A stretch of DNA of 34,665 nt from Priapulus caudatus (lineage: Eukaryota; Priapulida; Priapulimorpha; Priapulimorphida; Priapulidae): assembly GCF_000485595.1 (NCBI RefSeq), contig NW_014577406.1, forward strand, positions 39,230 to 73,894, in the 5' to 3' direction. A program made the position numbers and the translations under genes. Of this stretch, positions 1 through 11,570 are shown in pieces; within the stretch, counting starts at the first letter, position 1; each line of letters starts with the position of its first letter. The notes beneath the pieces were generated by a model, which had not been told where the DNA came from, did no database searches, and was given only the letters and a program-made list of their open reading frames with translations.

Positions 1-304
1 GAATTGAAAAAGGGCTCGCTACCGACTACACTACGGCGGCAGTTTAAGAGATGAAAGAATATTCCACGTAGTGATGTGGATCTGTACCGACTGCGCATCT
101 ATTGACGAATAGCATTATTTCGAATTTTTGTTATACAAAATTCTTAACTTTTTAAAATTTTTGTCCTCAGGCTAAGAACCATCTCCCAGACGTGGTGATT
201 CTGAATATATCTTCAGTTAGCGCGATTCGAGTGAACAAATGCAAGGGCGAAAAGCGAGGACAAACAAACAGCACACAACACACACCAAGATTTAGCCAAA
301 TTAT
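1..304. other. Unassigned intergenic sequence
   Basis: Mixed-composition DNA with no convincing open frame, repeat or RNA gene. It abuts the left inverted arm that begins near 305; similarity to the far side of the right arm is only weak here, so the arm boundary is approximate. Confidence 0.5.
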
Positions 305-925
305 AGTATACGATACGCGTCTGTCACCTCTCGATGGTCTCCCCGCGTAGAGGCACGTAAGCTTGTTTCATGTAACCCATAAGGAAATTAAACTCCGTAG
401 CGGGACGGTTAGAGGCGATGTGATTTCCTGGTGCTCTAACAACGCGGCTCGTGTGAGATAAAGTAGCCTGATTATTGACGGGAGGCTGGCAATGAGCGCA
501 TGTTGAAGACATGGTGGGGCGGCTGCATTCATGTAGGCAGCACGAGACCCGGATAGATTCAACATGGGCCGATATAGAAGGTATATATGCTGACTAACCA
601 TGTAGGTTGGGGGGAGGGAAGTTGCGATATCGATTGGCACCATTTTGCAAAGTATTCCAGCCAGAGATAGAGAGATAGAATTATTTGCTGCGGTCATTGT
701 ATTAGTACGCGGGCAACCCACTCTAACGACCGGACACGACATAGAATGCCGGCCACATAGAAACGGCGGCTGGCGATATACGCGTTTATTACATCTCATG
801 AGGTTATAGCTTATCTATCTATGCTAGACGAAGCTTGGGTGAAGATGGCGTTCTGTATACATATGCGCAGACACACGCGGCGAAGCATTCTTTACACAAT
901 CGCGCGCCGTGCGCGGAGAGAGAGA
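305..925 (+). repeat. Left arm of a ~600-bp inverted repeat
   Basis: Read as reverse complement, 4517 back to about 3950 matches this segment in the same order. Landmarks include ACGCGTCTGTCAC, GTAGAGGCACGTAAG, TGTAACCCAT, GTTGCGATATCGATTGGCAC, AAGCTTGGGTGAAGATGGCG and the run CACACGCGGCGAAGCAT near the inner end. The two arms differ by many one-base indels and some substitutions. Both run into a GA (here) or CT (right arm) microsatellite through a short CG-rich stretch. Open frames on the minus strand here and the plus strand of the other arm share the peptide MVPIDIATSLPP because they are the same DNA, but frames break elsewhere, so I do not regard this as a gene. Confidence 0.85.
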
Positions 926-1239
926 GAGAGAGAGACATGAAGAGAGAGAGAGAGAAGGGAGAGGTAGGAGAGCAGAGAGAGAGAGAGAGAGAGCAGATGA
1001 GAGGTGCGTATGTTGTGTGAGAGAGATAGTGCGAGCAGAAGTCGAAAAGAGCGGATCGAGAGAGAGAGAGAGAGAAGAAGACAGAGAGTGTGTGTGTGTG
1101 TTGTTCGTGTGTGTGTGTGATCGTGTGGGTGTGTGATGTTTTGTCGTGTGCGTGTGTGTGTGTGATGGATAGTGGGAGAGAGTGAGAAGAGAGCCGATCG
1201 AGCGACGAGAGAGAGAAAGAGAGAGAGAGAGAGAAGAGA

Positions 1240-1272
<33 letters not shown>

Positions 1273-1319
1273 AGGAGAGACGAGAGTGTGTGTGTGTCGT
1301 AGTGTGTGTGTTGGTGGGG

Positions 1320-1367
<48 letters not shown>

Positions 1368-1480
1368 AAGAGATTAGTGCGAGACGAGTAGAGAATAGAG
1401 CAGCCGATCGAGGCGAGAGAGAGAAAAAAAAAGAGAGAGAGAGAGAGAGAGAGGAGCCGCCGACGAGAGCAGAGAGACGA
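912..1480. repeat. GA / GT compound microsatellite block
   Basis: Purine GA tracts (912-1090, 1205-1285, 1410-1455) alternate with GT tracts (1088-1165, 1285-1362) on the plus strand. Long open frames in several frames on both strands are pure consequences of the dinucleotide composition (Arg-Glu, Ser-Leu, His-Thr, Cys-Val). Confidence 0.95.
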
Positions 1481-1499
1481 GAGGAGAGACACACTGTGC

Positions 1500-1760
1500 G
1501 ACATGTACTATATATGCGCGTGCGCGTGGGTGCCTAGTGTGCCATAAGTGTGCGCGCTAGCTAGCTGTTTATAGCCCACGTGCACATCAGACACCGCACA
1601 CTTATTAAACGCATTCGATTTTCCAAGTGTTCCCAGTTTTCCGGTTTACTAAAGCAGATTTGTTTCGATCTGTCTGTATTGTATGTAGTGTTAACATATC
1701 GCCGTGTGCGCATACATGTAGCATCCGTTTGTGAAGTTATTTAATATACGGAACAAAAGC
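1500..1760. other. Short unique spacer between GA blocks
   Basis: About 260 bp of mixed-composition sequence inside the fold-back structure. No open frame or repeat of note was seen. Confidence 0.5.
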
Positions 1761-1764
1761 TAAT

Positions 1765-2335
1765 AGGGAAAAAAAAAAAGAACAGAGAAGAAAGATAGAG
1801 GCGCGCGCGAAGGGAAGAGAGGCTCACTCAAGCAGAGATATAGACTGAGACGAACGAGGATAACAGATAGGAGGAGAGAGAAAAAATGAAAGAGAGGAGA
1901 GGAGAGAGAGCAGCGCGCGCGCGCGTGCGTGCACGAGAGACGAGGGTATATATATATATATATTATTAATATAATATATATTATATATGTCAACGAGCTA
2001 ATAACACACACACACACAAAAAAGGTTTAAAAAAAAGTTTAAAAAGAGTAAAAGGTAAGAGGTATCTAATAGCTCTTGATATTATATATATAGTTGAACT
2101 GAAGAGAAAGGGTGAACAGATGGTGGTGAGAGAGAGAGAGAGAAAGAGAGAGGAGAGATAGAGAGGGCAGAGAGCGAGAAGAGCAGAGAGCGAGAGAGGG
2201 ATGGCGTAGATAGAGAGGAGAGAGAGAGAGTGAGAGAGAAGGGGGAGGCGAGAGAAGAGAGAGAGGAGGCGCGAAAGAGAGAGCGCGAGAGAGCAGAGGG
2301 CGAAAGGGATAGCGAGAGAGCGCAGTAGAGTGAGA

Positions 2336-2370
<35 letters not shown>

Positions 2371-2446
2371 GCGAAAGAGATAGGCGAGAGAGGCATAGAG
2401 AGCGAGTAGAGTGATAGCGAGAACAGAGAGCAGAGAGAGAGAGGAG

Positions 2447-2477
<31 letters not shown>

Positions 2478-2636
2478 GGGGGCTGAAGAAGCGCGAGGAG
2501 CAGAGAGCGAGACTAGAGGGACAGCGAGAGAGAAGGAGAGACAAGAGCGAGAGAGGATAGCGGAGAGAGAAAGAAAGAGAGAGAAGAGAGAGAGAGAGAG
2601 AAGTAGGAGAGAGAGAGAGAGAAAGAGAGAAGCAAG
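1765..2636. repeat. Degenerate GA-rich tract with AT-rich interruption
   Basis: Purine-rich GA repeats run from 1765 to 1915 and again from 2125 to 2636. A CG/CA stretch (1912-1935) and TA-rich DNA (1946-1990, 2080-2095) lie between them. The long minus-strand Ser/Leu frame is compositional and not a protein gene. Confidence 0.9.
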
Positions 2637-2739
2637 AATTCACGATCACTGTTAACGCTTCCACGCCATCCTGTCAGTCAGCCGTGACGGCCTGATCGCT
2701 TACTTGCTGTGTGGTGCGCAAGTAAGAAACTAGTAGAGA

Positions 2740-3815
2740 TCAATCATCGACATCCGCTCGACGTCCGAATCTGCCTCACGATTACAGCAGCAACGAGCAT
2801 GTCAGGCGTGTAGAACCGAGTAGCGGCGGTGGTAGGGTGGAGGATCATCTTTACGAGGCATGAGGGAGGGGCGGGGTAGGGGGCGGGGGTAGGGGTGGAG
2901 GATGCTGCTTTAGAAGCAAGCGTCAGGCGTGATAGAAAACGAGAAGGCGGCGGGTTGGGTAGAAGAATAGCAATTAGGGCGGGGTAAGGAGCGGGGGTAG
3001 GGTGGGGTGAAGAGGAATTATAGCATAGGGGGGAAAAGGACCCGGATAGGGGGTTGCTGTTTGGCACAGCAATGTCGGGTGTAGAAAGCGGGCGAGTCAG
3101 CAAGGTTGGGTTAAGAGGATAGAGAAGATAGCTTTAGGGGTGAGGTAGGCGTGGGTATTGTGTGGTCAGGGGTAGGGGCGGGTAAGGAGTGGGGTAGGGG
3201 TGGAGGAATAGATAATATAGGTTGAGGGTAGGGGGCGGGGTAGGGTTTGGGTTGTGGGGGGGGGAGTGGGGGATGCTTGCTATTATAGTACTGCATGTCA
3301 GAGTGTAGAAACGGCGAGCAGCGGCGGCTGGGTAGGGGATATAGTATACCGCCAGCGGTACCGCGCCCACGCCGTCCGACCTCAGCCCCCCCCGCGCCCC
3401 CCCCACCAGAGCTCGCTCCTCGCTCACTATCTCCGCCTCATATCACCGGTGTAGCAACCGAGCAGTGCGGGTGATAGTATGGATATATAATAGAGTTAAG
3501 GATCAGGCTATCATGGGGCAGCAAGCAATGACTCGGTGTAGACCGCGAGCAGTGCACAGACGGCGACAGGCGCGAAAGGGTAGGTGTGTAGGTAGAGGAC
3601 AGGGGGATGCTGCTTTAGCGGGTCAGTCTACGACCGAGGTGTGGAACCCCGTAGCGGCAGTGTAGGAAGAATAGGAGTTGCGTGCTAGGCGGATAGGTAG
3701 GAGTGGATACGTCACTGCGATAGGAAGAGACAGGTTGCTGCTCTGGCCTCACCATGTCTATATAGACCCGACAGCAGCGGCGGTGGGCAGAGGATAGGGA
3801 GATGTTGCTTTGACG
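2740..3815. repeat. G-rich degenerate minisatellite, period roughly 110-130 bp
   Basis: A recurring motif order is visible: a GTCAGGCGTGTAGAA-like segment, then AGCGGCGG, then GGGTAGGG/GGTGGAGGAT, often followed by GATGCTGCTTTAG. Recognisable starts lie near 2800, 2928, 3070, 3296, 3440, 3535, 3625 and 3750. Several G runs (for example 2868-2905 and 3225-3272) could form G-quadruplexes. Unit lengths vary, so the array is old or contains sequencing indels. Pro-rich minus-strand frames are compositional. Confidence 0.6.
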
Positions 3816-3838
3816 CTTCACGCATCTCTCGAGCGACC

Positions 3839-4517
<679 letters not shown>

Positions 4518-4519
4518 AG

Positions 4520-5750
4520 TTAGTGGTGACGTTTGTTCTGTTGGAGAACCCCATATAGATATTAAATATAACCACCTCCCGATGTACATCTCCTGTCTCC
4601 CGTGATTGATTTTTTAAGACTCGCGTCGCGCACCGCGTTGAGTAGGCAGTATCGATTCTCTAGACGGGTTCCGAGTCGTTGTGGTAGATTTATTATACGT
4701 AAGAATGACGATTTCGGGCCCGTCTATGTGGTGCCGACGGTTTGAAGTTTGTAATCCGCTTTAGTTTAGTGCATTCACGTTGCGGCATTCATGTTTACCT
4801 TCGTGGTTAATTTGTCGTTTATGGCCACTCTAACCGAACAAAAAATCACGAGCGCGGCAGAATGCTTTATGTGACTATATGTGCTTTATAGATCATATTT
4901 AGAATCACATATTTTAAACTAGATATAGACTATATATCATCAGGGGTGAATGTTAACAAATCTTTGTCATCATTCACCCCTGATATCATGAAACACTAAA
5001 CTATAAATAAGGGGGGGGGTACCATACTATAAAATTGCCACTATATCCATCGGTGATTCTGCGAATACTTCTATATACCTATCTCTAATGACAGCGCACC
5101 AGCAAGTTCTTTATTAATGTAATACACAGCACTGTCTGCCAAACTATGGTTACCGGTATGTACAATTATTAATGATCAGGCATGCGAGTATGACCTTATT
5201 CTTGCGCTTCAAGACTCCCGTCAATGCCTTCAAATAACACTATAGCAGGTTACACACACGTAGGAAAATATGTTACCTGGGCTAATTGTGGCTCATATAG
5301 TCACGTAAGCTCGACTGACTTAATTAATCTGTAATCAATCTCTAAATGATTTGGTTTTTACGCGATAATTTACGGCGTGTCATTACCTAAGCTGGCGATC
5401 CCTCGGGGTAATCCTATTACCTGGGTCAGTAATCACACTCCTGGTAGCTCTGACTCTATAGCCCTTAGGACTATACCTATAGGTCTTAGCTAAGGCTGAA
5501 GGCGCTTTAGTATACCAGCGTTAACTCTGATGCTAACATCGCAATAAATTTAATAATAAATAAATAAATATAATGAATAAATCTATAATTGATCAACACT
5601 AAAATTTCGAAATCACGCCAGGTTCTGTACTTGACGATTATATTATCGTCGTTGCTGCACGTTGTCGGGCGTAATATAATGTCTGTCGCATTTTAGATTG
5701 GCTTTTCTCTCGCTGAAATATTTAGTAGCTGTGAAGTGCTCTAGCCGCTG
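4520..5750. other. Gene-free AT-leaning intergenic DNA
   Basis: No plausible coding frame and no RNA gene recognised. It contains one strong hairpin (listed separately) and simple A/T-rich stretches around 5555-5600. Confidence 0.5.
4939..4984. repeat. 14-bp perfect hairpin
   Basis: ATCAGGGGTGAATG at 4939-4952 is exactly complementary to CATTCACCCCTGAT at 4971-4984, with an 18-base loop. Function unknown; there is no T-run terminator and no tRNA-like fold. It could be the relic of a small palindromic element. Confidence 0.8.
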
Positions 5751-5765
5751 CTGATGAAAGTTATC

Positions 5766-5880
5766 TCAAAATTACGTGACCGTCGTGTAACGTGTAGGCC
5801 TCTATTTTCACTGTTGCTTTCGAAATTACGTGTCTGTCGTGTAACGTCTTTCATCTATTGCCATTGTTGCTTCCAATTAC
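5766..5880. repeat. Short tandem duplication, 55-bp period
   Basis: AAATTACGTG at 5768 recurs at 5823, each followed by a GTCGTGTAACGT segment and then a TTGTTGCTT-like end. A partial third start is seen near 5873. Divergence is moderate, so the duplication is not recent. Confidence 0.75.
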
Positions 5881-6147
5881 GGTTGAAGTGTCCACCTTAC
5901 CCCCTCGTTCGTAAACCAATAATCGATTTCTCTATAACTCCTCGCTATAATACATTTATTATACGCCCCGCGGGGGAACATTCTATGCAAGTATGTACGT
6001 AAGCAGATGTCGAGTTTGAGGGTCCGGAAATATGGTCGCTTTCCCTGGGGAACTTCCCAACACGAAATGAATGCGTAATTATTGATATAGCAGACGCTAA
6101 TATGATCAGATGCAATTTGGCACGACCATGGCCTCGAGGTCCTCCTA

Positions 6148-6310
6148 GCAGCCATCTTGGATGCATGCCATATATTATAATCGACGCTAACATACTGCCT
6201 TACTAATATAAGTAAAAACTAAGTAAATCATCATAGCAGCCATCATGTATGCATGCCATATAATAAATTCGACGCTAATATATTGTCTTACTAACGTAAG
6301 AAACAGAAGA
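6148..6310. repeat. Tandem duplication, 88-bp period
   Basis: GCAGCCATC at 6148 recurs at 6236. Both copies continue through ATGCATGCCATAT, a CGACGCTAA segment and TTACTAA.GTAAG. Two copies only. Confidence 0.8.
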
Positions 6311-6314
6311 AGAC

Positions 6315-6975
6315 ATCGAAACGTAAATAGACACGATAAATAACAATATTATCTTATATATACACAATCTTGTGTGTGTAGCCTTTGCTGCCACGCAGGG
6401 CGGTCGTTGGCGCTCTTAAGTATTTAGCGCAATCTGTTAACGGCGAAGAACGTAAATAAATAAATAATTTAAAACAGCAAGCGAAGCCGTACTGAGCCGA
6501 GGTAACATGTCGAACTTGAAAAACTCGTGTTTTATGATCGCATCTTGAAATTGCAACCGAGCGCCTGATGTTATGCGCGCGTTCTCAGAGACGCAAACTT
6601 TAATAAAGAAAATAGTCTTGGAACGGCTACGAACCGGAAGCGACCAGGAAGAATTTGAAATTTAGTAGACGCGTACTATTAACAGTGGCGGTGCATAAAG
6701 CATTTACGTCAGCACGATGTTATTCTCATTCTGAATGACGCGTACGTGTAAAACCTTTCAAATAGAATTGCAAGAGGCGCCCATACGCAACTAATTACGT
6801 CGTTTAGGCTAAAATAAGACGTCGAATACTGCATGGCTAGCTAAATGGCACTAGCATATGCATTAGCACTTTTTAACCGCGTGTTTTAAAGGGCGGGCGG
6901 TAGGCCTAAGTGAAGCCAAAAATAAACAGTCAGTCAAATTTGACGCGAATAGTCTAGTACTAACACGTCGGTCGA
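6315..6975. other. Unassigned intergenic sequence
   Basis: Mixed-composition DNA. No open frame with family resemblance and no repeat of note. Confidence 0.4.
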
Positions 6976-6976
6976 T

Positions 6977-7091
6977 CACCGTATTGGATCAGAAGTAGAT
7001 AATAGGGAATTCCTAGATCCTAGAATCCCTAATGGGGATTTTCTATTATCTACTTCTGATCGGATGTATTTCACCACAGGGAAATACGGTG
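6977..7091. mobile_element. Small palindromic MITE-like element
   Basis: GATCAGAAGTAGATAATAG at 6987-7005 is perfectly complementary to 7043-7061 (19 bp). An outer 9-bp pair, CACCGTATT at 6977-6985 and AATACGGTG at 7083-7091, brackets it. The outer arms are offset by extra bases on the right, so it is a nested rather than a perfect palindrome. No coding capacity. Mobility is inferred from architecture only. Confidence 0.55.
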
Positions 7092-7143
7092 CGGTTCTGA
7101 CACGTTTCGTTTACTAGTTGTTCACTTTGCGCGAACAAAATAT

Positions 7144-7421
7144 CAGGGCCGTAGCCTGCGGAGGGGGGGGGTGGAAGGGCAAGGGGAGCAGCTGCCCCCC
7201 TAGATTTTAAAGCAAAAAAGTTCTACTAAAAAAGAATTGTCGTAGTCAGAATGAAGGCTGTACATGTACTCAAAAGTGCCTCAAATACCATCTCCTGCGA
7301 TCTACATTTTCAAAATTTTCGGGGGGAGGACCCCCAGACACCCCCACCGGTATCTCACCCCTCATTGAAATCATGGATCCGCCACTGCCCCTCTTAGGTA
7401 TTTGCTCAGCCTACGGCCCTG
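7144..7421. mobile_element. Non-autonomous DNA transposon (MITE) with TIRs and candidate TSD
   Basis: The element starts CAGGGCCGTAG at 7144 and ends CTACGGCCCTG at 7421; the inverted ends match for about 13 bp with one mismatch. It is flanked by the direct repeat AATAT at 7139-7143 and 7422-7426. Inside are G-rich and C-rich segments, including a GGGGGGAGGACCCCC motif and a GTGGCGGATCC-like motif on the minus strand. That style is common in non-autonomous hAT-like elements of many animals. hAT elements usually make 8-bp duplications, so the superfamily is left open. It has no open frame. Confidence 0.75.
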
Positions 7422-7499
7422 AATATCATGGGGCAAACTTCACACAGGCAGTGTGTGGAAATAGTAACAACCACCGCATGCGCGCACGTACGCCACAGC

Positions 7500-7610
7500 A
7501 GTATAATATTAATATAATATAATATTTATATAATAATAATATATAATAATAATATATCAATCAAAGAATAAATAATATATAATCTAATATTAATAATAAA
7601 ATAATGATGG
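7500..7610. repeat. AT-rich (TAA/TAATA) low-complexity tract
   Basis: Nearly pure A/T with TAATAATA-type repetition. Confidence 0.85.
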
Positions 7611-7611
7611 C

Positions 7612-7805
7612 GTGGTGCAGTGCGTGCGATGGCGTTGGAGCGTGATAGTGCGTACGACGTGCGAGTGGTGCGATGACGTAGCAGTATGACGTGCGTGCGT
7701 GCGATATCGCGTAGCGATGATGTGACATGAACGTACGATGCGTGCACGTGCGTGCGAGTGCGTGTGTGTGTGGACGTAGTAGTGTGTAGGCGTGTGCACG
7801 TGATC
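7612..7805. repeat. GTGCG-rich low-complexity tract
   Basis: Irregular repetition of GTGCG, GCGTGCGATG and CGTACGACG-like words. The minus-strand Thr/His/Arg frame here is compositional. Confidence 0.6.
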
Positions 7806-7874
7806 ATAGTGATGTGTGATAGAGATTGTAGTATATTCGGCAATAGGTATATTAACCAACATTACATATTAATG

Positions 7875-8000
7875 TTTTGACAAAAGATTTACTAGTGATA
7901 AACATACAATACTACTAACTAACTAAAGCTACTAATACTAAACTAACATACTAACTACTACTATGTACACTAACTACTTACTACTAACTATAAACATAAG

Positions 8001-8040
<40 letters not shown>

Positions 8041-8312
8041 AGACTAAACTAACTGACTACTACTATTAATGATACGTACGTAACTCCTACTACTACTACT
8101 AGCTACTACTACTACTAGCTACTAACTACTACTACGTACTACCTAACTAGCTACTACTACTAATACTAGCTAATTCGCAATTACTGACTACTACTACTAC
8201 TACTACTAACTACTACTACTAGCTGACTACTATTACTATACTACTACTACTACTATACTAGTACTGCACACTACTACTGAACTATACTACTAGCTACTAC
8301 TACTACTACTCA
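7875..8312. repeat. Degenerate CTA trinucleotide microsatellite
   Basis: Runs of CTA/TAC separated by AACTA and AGCTA variants; the purest run lies around 8000-8040. Confidence 0.95.
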
Positions 8313-8319
8313 TACACCT

Positions 8320-8835
8320 ACCGACATCGTTCCTCGTTAGGCTAAAACCGAGGATTAATTAATTTATAGGATATTCTCTACCTTGTTACTGCTGTTTCGC
8401 GTCTCTACGCGAATGTGGATCAACAACATTAATTTTCCTAAACTGAAATGGTAAGCCAGGCCAATCAGACGTGACAAGTCGAGTAAACCACGGCATCTGC
8501 CGGTCAGGCATATATACACTGGTCCTATTCAGCACAGCAGTACTTCGCATTCGATTATAGAACACGCATGTAGCTATGAGAGGGAGGAGGGACGTCTTAG
8601 GTAAACAGTATCCACGAATCACTCGCCACCTTCTCGCGATGGTGTGGCATGTATGTACGTCGTGTGTATATGGTGCGTGAGGAGTATTTGAGCTCCTGTC
8701 TATTTATTTTAGGCAGCTTGCCGCACGACGCGAAGACATAAATAAATACAACATCGCGTGCGTGTCGCACGTTATAGGCCTATCGGTTTACTTACTCCAC
8801 TCACTGCGGGCTAGGCACACAGATCGATGGTCATA
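8320..8835. other. Unassigned unique sequence
   Basis: Contains a 78-codon minus-strand open frame (8386-8622) with a mixed, protein-like composition. I recognise no family in it, and it has no paralogue in the window. Without expression data it should not be called a gene. Confidence 0.35.
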
Positions 8836-9205
8836 TATTCGCTACAGAGAGGTTACTACATGGTGTCATAGAAGTTACTGTGGGCGTGCCATAGTTGCTA
8901 CAGAAGTTACCACATGATACCATAAAAGTTACTGTGGATTGAACATAGTTGTTATAGACGTCGACTACATAATACCATAGAAGTCTGTATGTACTACAAG
9001 TACTACAGATGTTACTACATAGTGCTATAGGAGTTAGTCAGGATGTGCTATAGTTGATACAGAAATTACAAGATAATACTATAGAAGCCTGTTTGAATGT
9101 ACCATAGTTAATATATAAGATTATTACATGATATATATAAAAGTTAATCTGGATCTGTTATAGCTACTACAAAAGTTACAACGTAGTACAATAATTTCTA
9201 TTATC
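8836..9205. repeat. Degenerate minisatellite, ~55-bp period, about 6-7 units
   Basis: The unit runs GCTACAGAAGTTACTACAT, then GATACCATAGAAGTTACTGT, then GGATGTACCATAGTT. Starts are visible near 8841, 8896, 8952, 9002, 9056, 9112 and 9167. Divergence between units is considerable. Confidence 0.7.
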
Positions 9206-9379
9206 TCTGAAATTTCACCAATAGAATACGTGCACTGAATGTACTACTAAGAGGGCGGGGAGGAGGAGAGAGCGGAGTGAGAGCGGCGAATAAGCGCCTC
9301 ATATGTGCGCTCCGACGAGCCATTCCTGCTGGTAAGTTCTTTTAGCACTTCATGATAGACCCGGCATCATGTCAAAAGT

Positions 9380-9402
9380 TTGTGTGTGTGTGTGTTGTGT
9401 GG

Positions 9403-9433
<31 letters not shown>

Positions 9434-9886
9434 TGTGTGCGCGAGCGCGGCGTGTGTGTTTGTGTGTGGTGTGTGTGTGCGGCGTGCGTGCGTGCCGTGC
9501 GTAACGCGTGCGTGCCGTGCGTAGCGTGCGTGTAGTGTGTGTGGTGTGGTGTGTGCGTGCGGTGCGTGCGTGCGTGCGTGCGTGCGTGTGTGTGTGTGAG
9601 TGTGTGGTGTGTGTTGTGTGTGTTGTGTTGTGTGTGTGTGTGCTGTGTGTGTGGTGTGTGCGTTGCGTGCTTGCGTGCGTGCGGCGTGCGTGCGTGCCGT
9701 GTGTGTGTGGTGTGTGGGTGTGTGTCGCTGTGTGTGTCGTGTGTGTGTGTGGTGCATGTGTGTGAGACGAGAGAGAGATGTGTGTGTGTGTGTGACGTGT
9801 GTGTGGTGGTGGTGTGTGTGTGTGTCGTGTGATGTGTGGTGTGGGGTGGTGTGTTAGTGTGTGTGTGTGTTGTGGTGGTGTGTGAT

Positions 9887-9953
<67 letters not shown>

Positions 9954-10011
9954 GTGTGTGTGTGTGTGTGTGTGTGTGTGTTGTGTGTGTGGTTGTGTGT
10001 GTAGTTGTGTT

Positions 10012-10049
<38 letters not shown>
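9380..10049. repeat. Long TG dinucleotide microsatellite
   Basis: Almost 670 bp of TG with interspersed GCG and GAGAG words; the purest runs lie at about 9889-9947 and 10013-10048. Alternating purine-pyrimidine of this length can adopt Z-DNA. The long His-Thr and Cys-Val frames on the two strands are not genes. Confidence 0.95.
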
Positions 10050-10050
<1 letters not shown>

Positions 10051-10147
10051 CTGGGAATCTGATCGCACGCCTGGCCAGCGCAGCCTTCGCGATTAGCATC
10101 AAAAGTTAGCATCTAGAATCTAGATGATCGCGTTTCTTCAATTTGCG

Positions 10148-10232
10148 AATTCTTCTCGTCTCTTTCTCCTTTCTTTCTTGTTTTTTTTCTCGTTTCTTTC
10201 TCGTTTCTTCCTCGTTTCTTTCTCAAAACTGT
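10148..10232. repeat. Pyrimidine tract (TTTCTCG-type)
   Basis: CT-rich strand built from repeats of CTCGTTTCTTT. It lies between the TG tract and the AAT repeat. Confidence 0.8.
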
Positions 10233-10371
10233 CTCGTTTCTCCAAACTACTCACAGTCGTGAGATGATGAAGCGCATTATTGCGTGAGGGAGGGTGACGA
10301 TCCTTGCCATAGAATGAGAGACGGAGTGTGAAGACATGTATTTGTATTTGAATTACATGCAATAAAGATTT

Positions 10372-10373
<2 letters not shown>

Positions 10374-10411
<38 letters not shown>

Positions 10412-10422
10412 GTAATAATAAG
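10374..10422. repeat. AAT trinucleotide microsatellite
   Basis: About 15 copies of ATA/AAT with one AGT variant near the 3' end. Confidence 0.95.
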
Positions 10423-10429
10423 GTGATAC

Positions 10430-11555
10430 GCCGCCATGCATTCGTGCGGTTGTCCGTGAACAGCGGCGGCGCTGCAGTCTCCGATGCATCCATAATTGAT
10501 CGAGATTCCCCATCGATGGCAAACTTACTGCAGTGCAGACGGAATGTTAATAAATAGATGCAAATCGACTATATCGCTCTGGAATTACTGTATTAGCAAC
10601 GAATTTGTGTCCCTGCAGGAAATTTGCATTACTGAATCTGCCAGTAGGCTAATGACAAATCAAAAACAGAGAGCGGCAGCGCTGGGCACTTCCCGTATCG
10701 ACTTATAACTCTGTTACACTTTCTCTGTAAACCTTCGCTACTCGCCTTTTTCCAGTTAGTCAAATCGTATTTCACGCATGGTCGGCGCCTGGTAAAGCAT
10801 ATATAGCAGGTGCAATACTGTAATGAAGCTAAAGTCATTACGATATAGAGCGACGCACTACTACAACGATGAATTTGTGTTACATATATAGCAGCATGCT
10901 GACGCGCAACGTTATAGGTAGCTAGCCCTACCTTCGTAATTAACTACCACAACTGCAAATTAATACAATGCTAAAACAAAAGTTCTGCACGGTCTACATC
11001 TGACAAGTTGAATGACAGCCATTAGTCAGTAAAATTCATCTTCTAAAAGTGTTCTTCACGTTAAGTGACGACACAATGAACTAAAACCCGTTGTCAATGA
11101 GCAATATAGGATCCGTTTCTTTACCCGTCGTGTGCTACTACAGGCAGCAGTTCCTAAGTAACAGTAGGTATAATTGATGCAGTAAGTACAGGTGACAGTA
11201 AGAATGTAACGTGTGGCTGTAGCTGCGTGTAAAAGACGTTCTTTTGGGGAAAGGTACGACTCGATAAATCGACTGCAAATATCTTCACGGCGATTATTCA
11301 TTATAATATCTATAACATATATTATAAAAAAAATTAATAAAATAAATTTAATAAGTATGCAAATTTAATAAGTATGCAATAAAAATTTAATAAATATAAT
11401 AACGAATAATTCTCATAACCAATAAATTGTTGAATTCGTAATTAAATCTTTATTTTAAACGTATTCCCAATTTCGCTTCATACGTCTTCAACGTCTACAC
11501 AATAATGCATGTAAATTCACCGTATAGCGTAATATATAAATGATATATAAAATGT
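10430..11555. other. Region upstream of receptor gene 1
   Basis: No coding exon could be recognised. A perfect 17-bp tandem repeat, AAATTTAATAAGTATGC, occupies 11344-11360 and 11361-11377 within AT-rich DNA. If the acceptor-like site at 11570 is real, the first exon and promoter of receptor gene 1 lie in this region or further upstream; I cannot place them. Confidence 0.4.
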
Positions 11556-11570
11556 AAATTCTCCTTTCAG
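11556..11570 (+). promoter_or_regulatory. Candidate splice acceptor immediately before the start codon
   Basis: A pyrimidine-rich TTCTCCTTTCAG ends exactly at the base before the ATG of receptor gene 1. This is a strong match to a metazoan 3' splice site and suggests at least one upstream, probably non-coding, exon. The phase would be 0 if the reading frame began further upstream; an in-frame TGA lies at 11541-11543. Confidence 0.6.

Noticed and set aside
368-799. 143-codon minus-strand frame sharing peptides with a 115-codon plus-strand frame at 4095-4442
   Set aside because: The similarity is explained by the inverted DNA repeat; frames shift relative to each other at indels and no protein family is recognised.
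824-1537. Long open frames of more than 100 codons on both strands
   Set aside because: They consist of Ser-Leu, Arg-Glu, His-Thr and Cys-Val strings from GA and GT dinucleotides, open in several frames at once and without any domain.
8386-8622. 78-codon minus-strand frame with mixed composition
   Set aside because: Not recognised, no paralogue in the window and no gene context; kept as unassigned sequence rather than a gene.
9350-10112. Histidine-threonine frames up to 246 codons
   Set aside because: Pure product of the TG/CA microsatellite.
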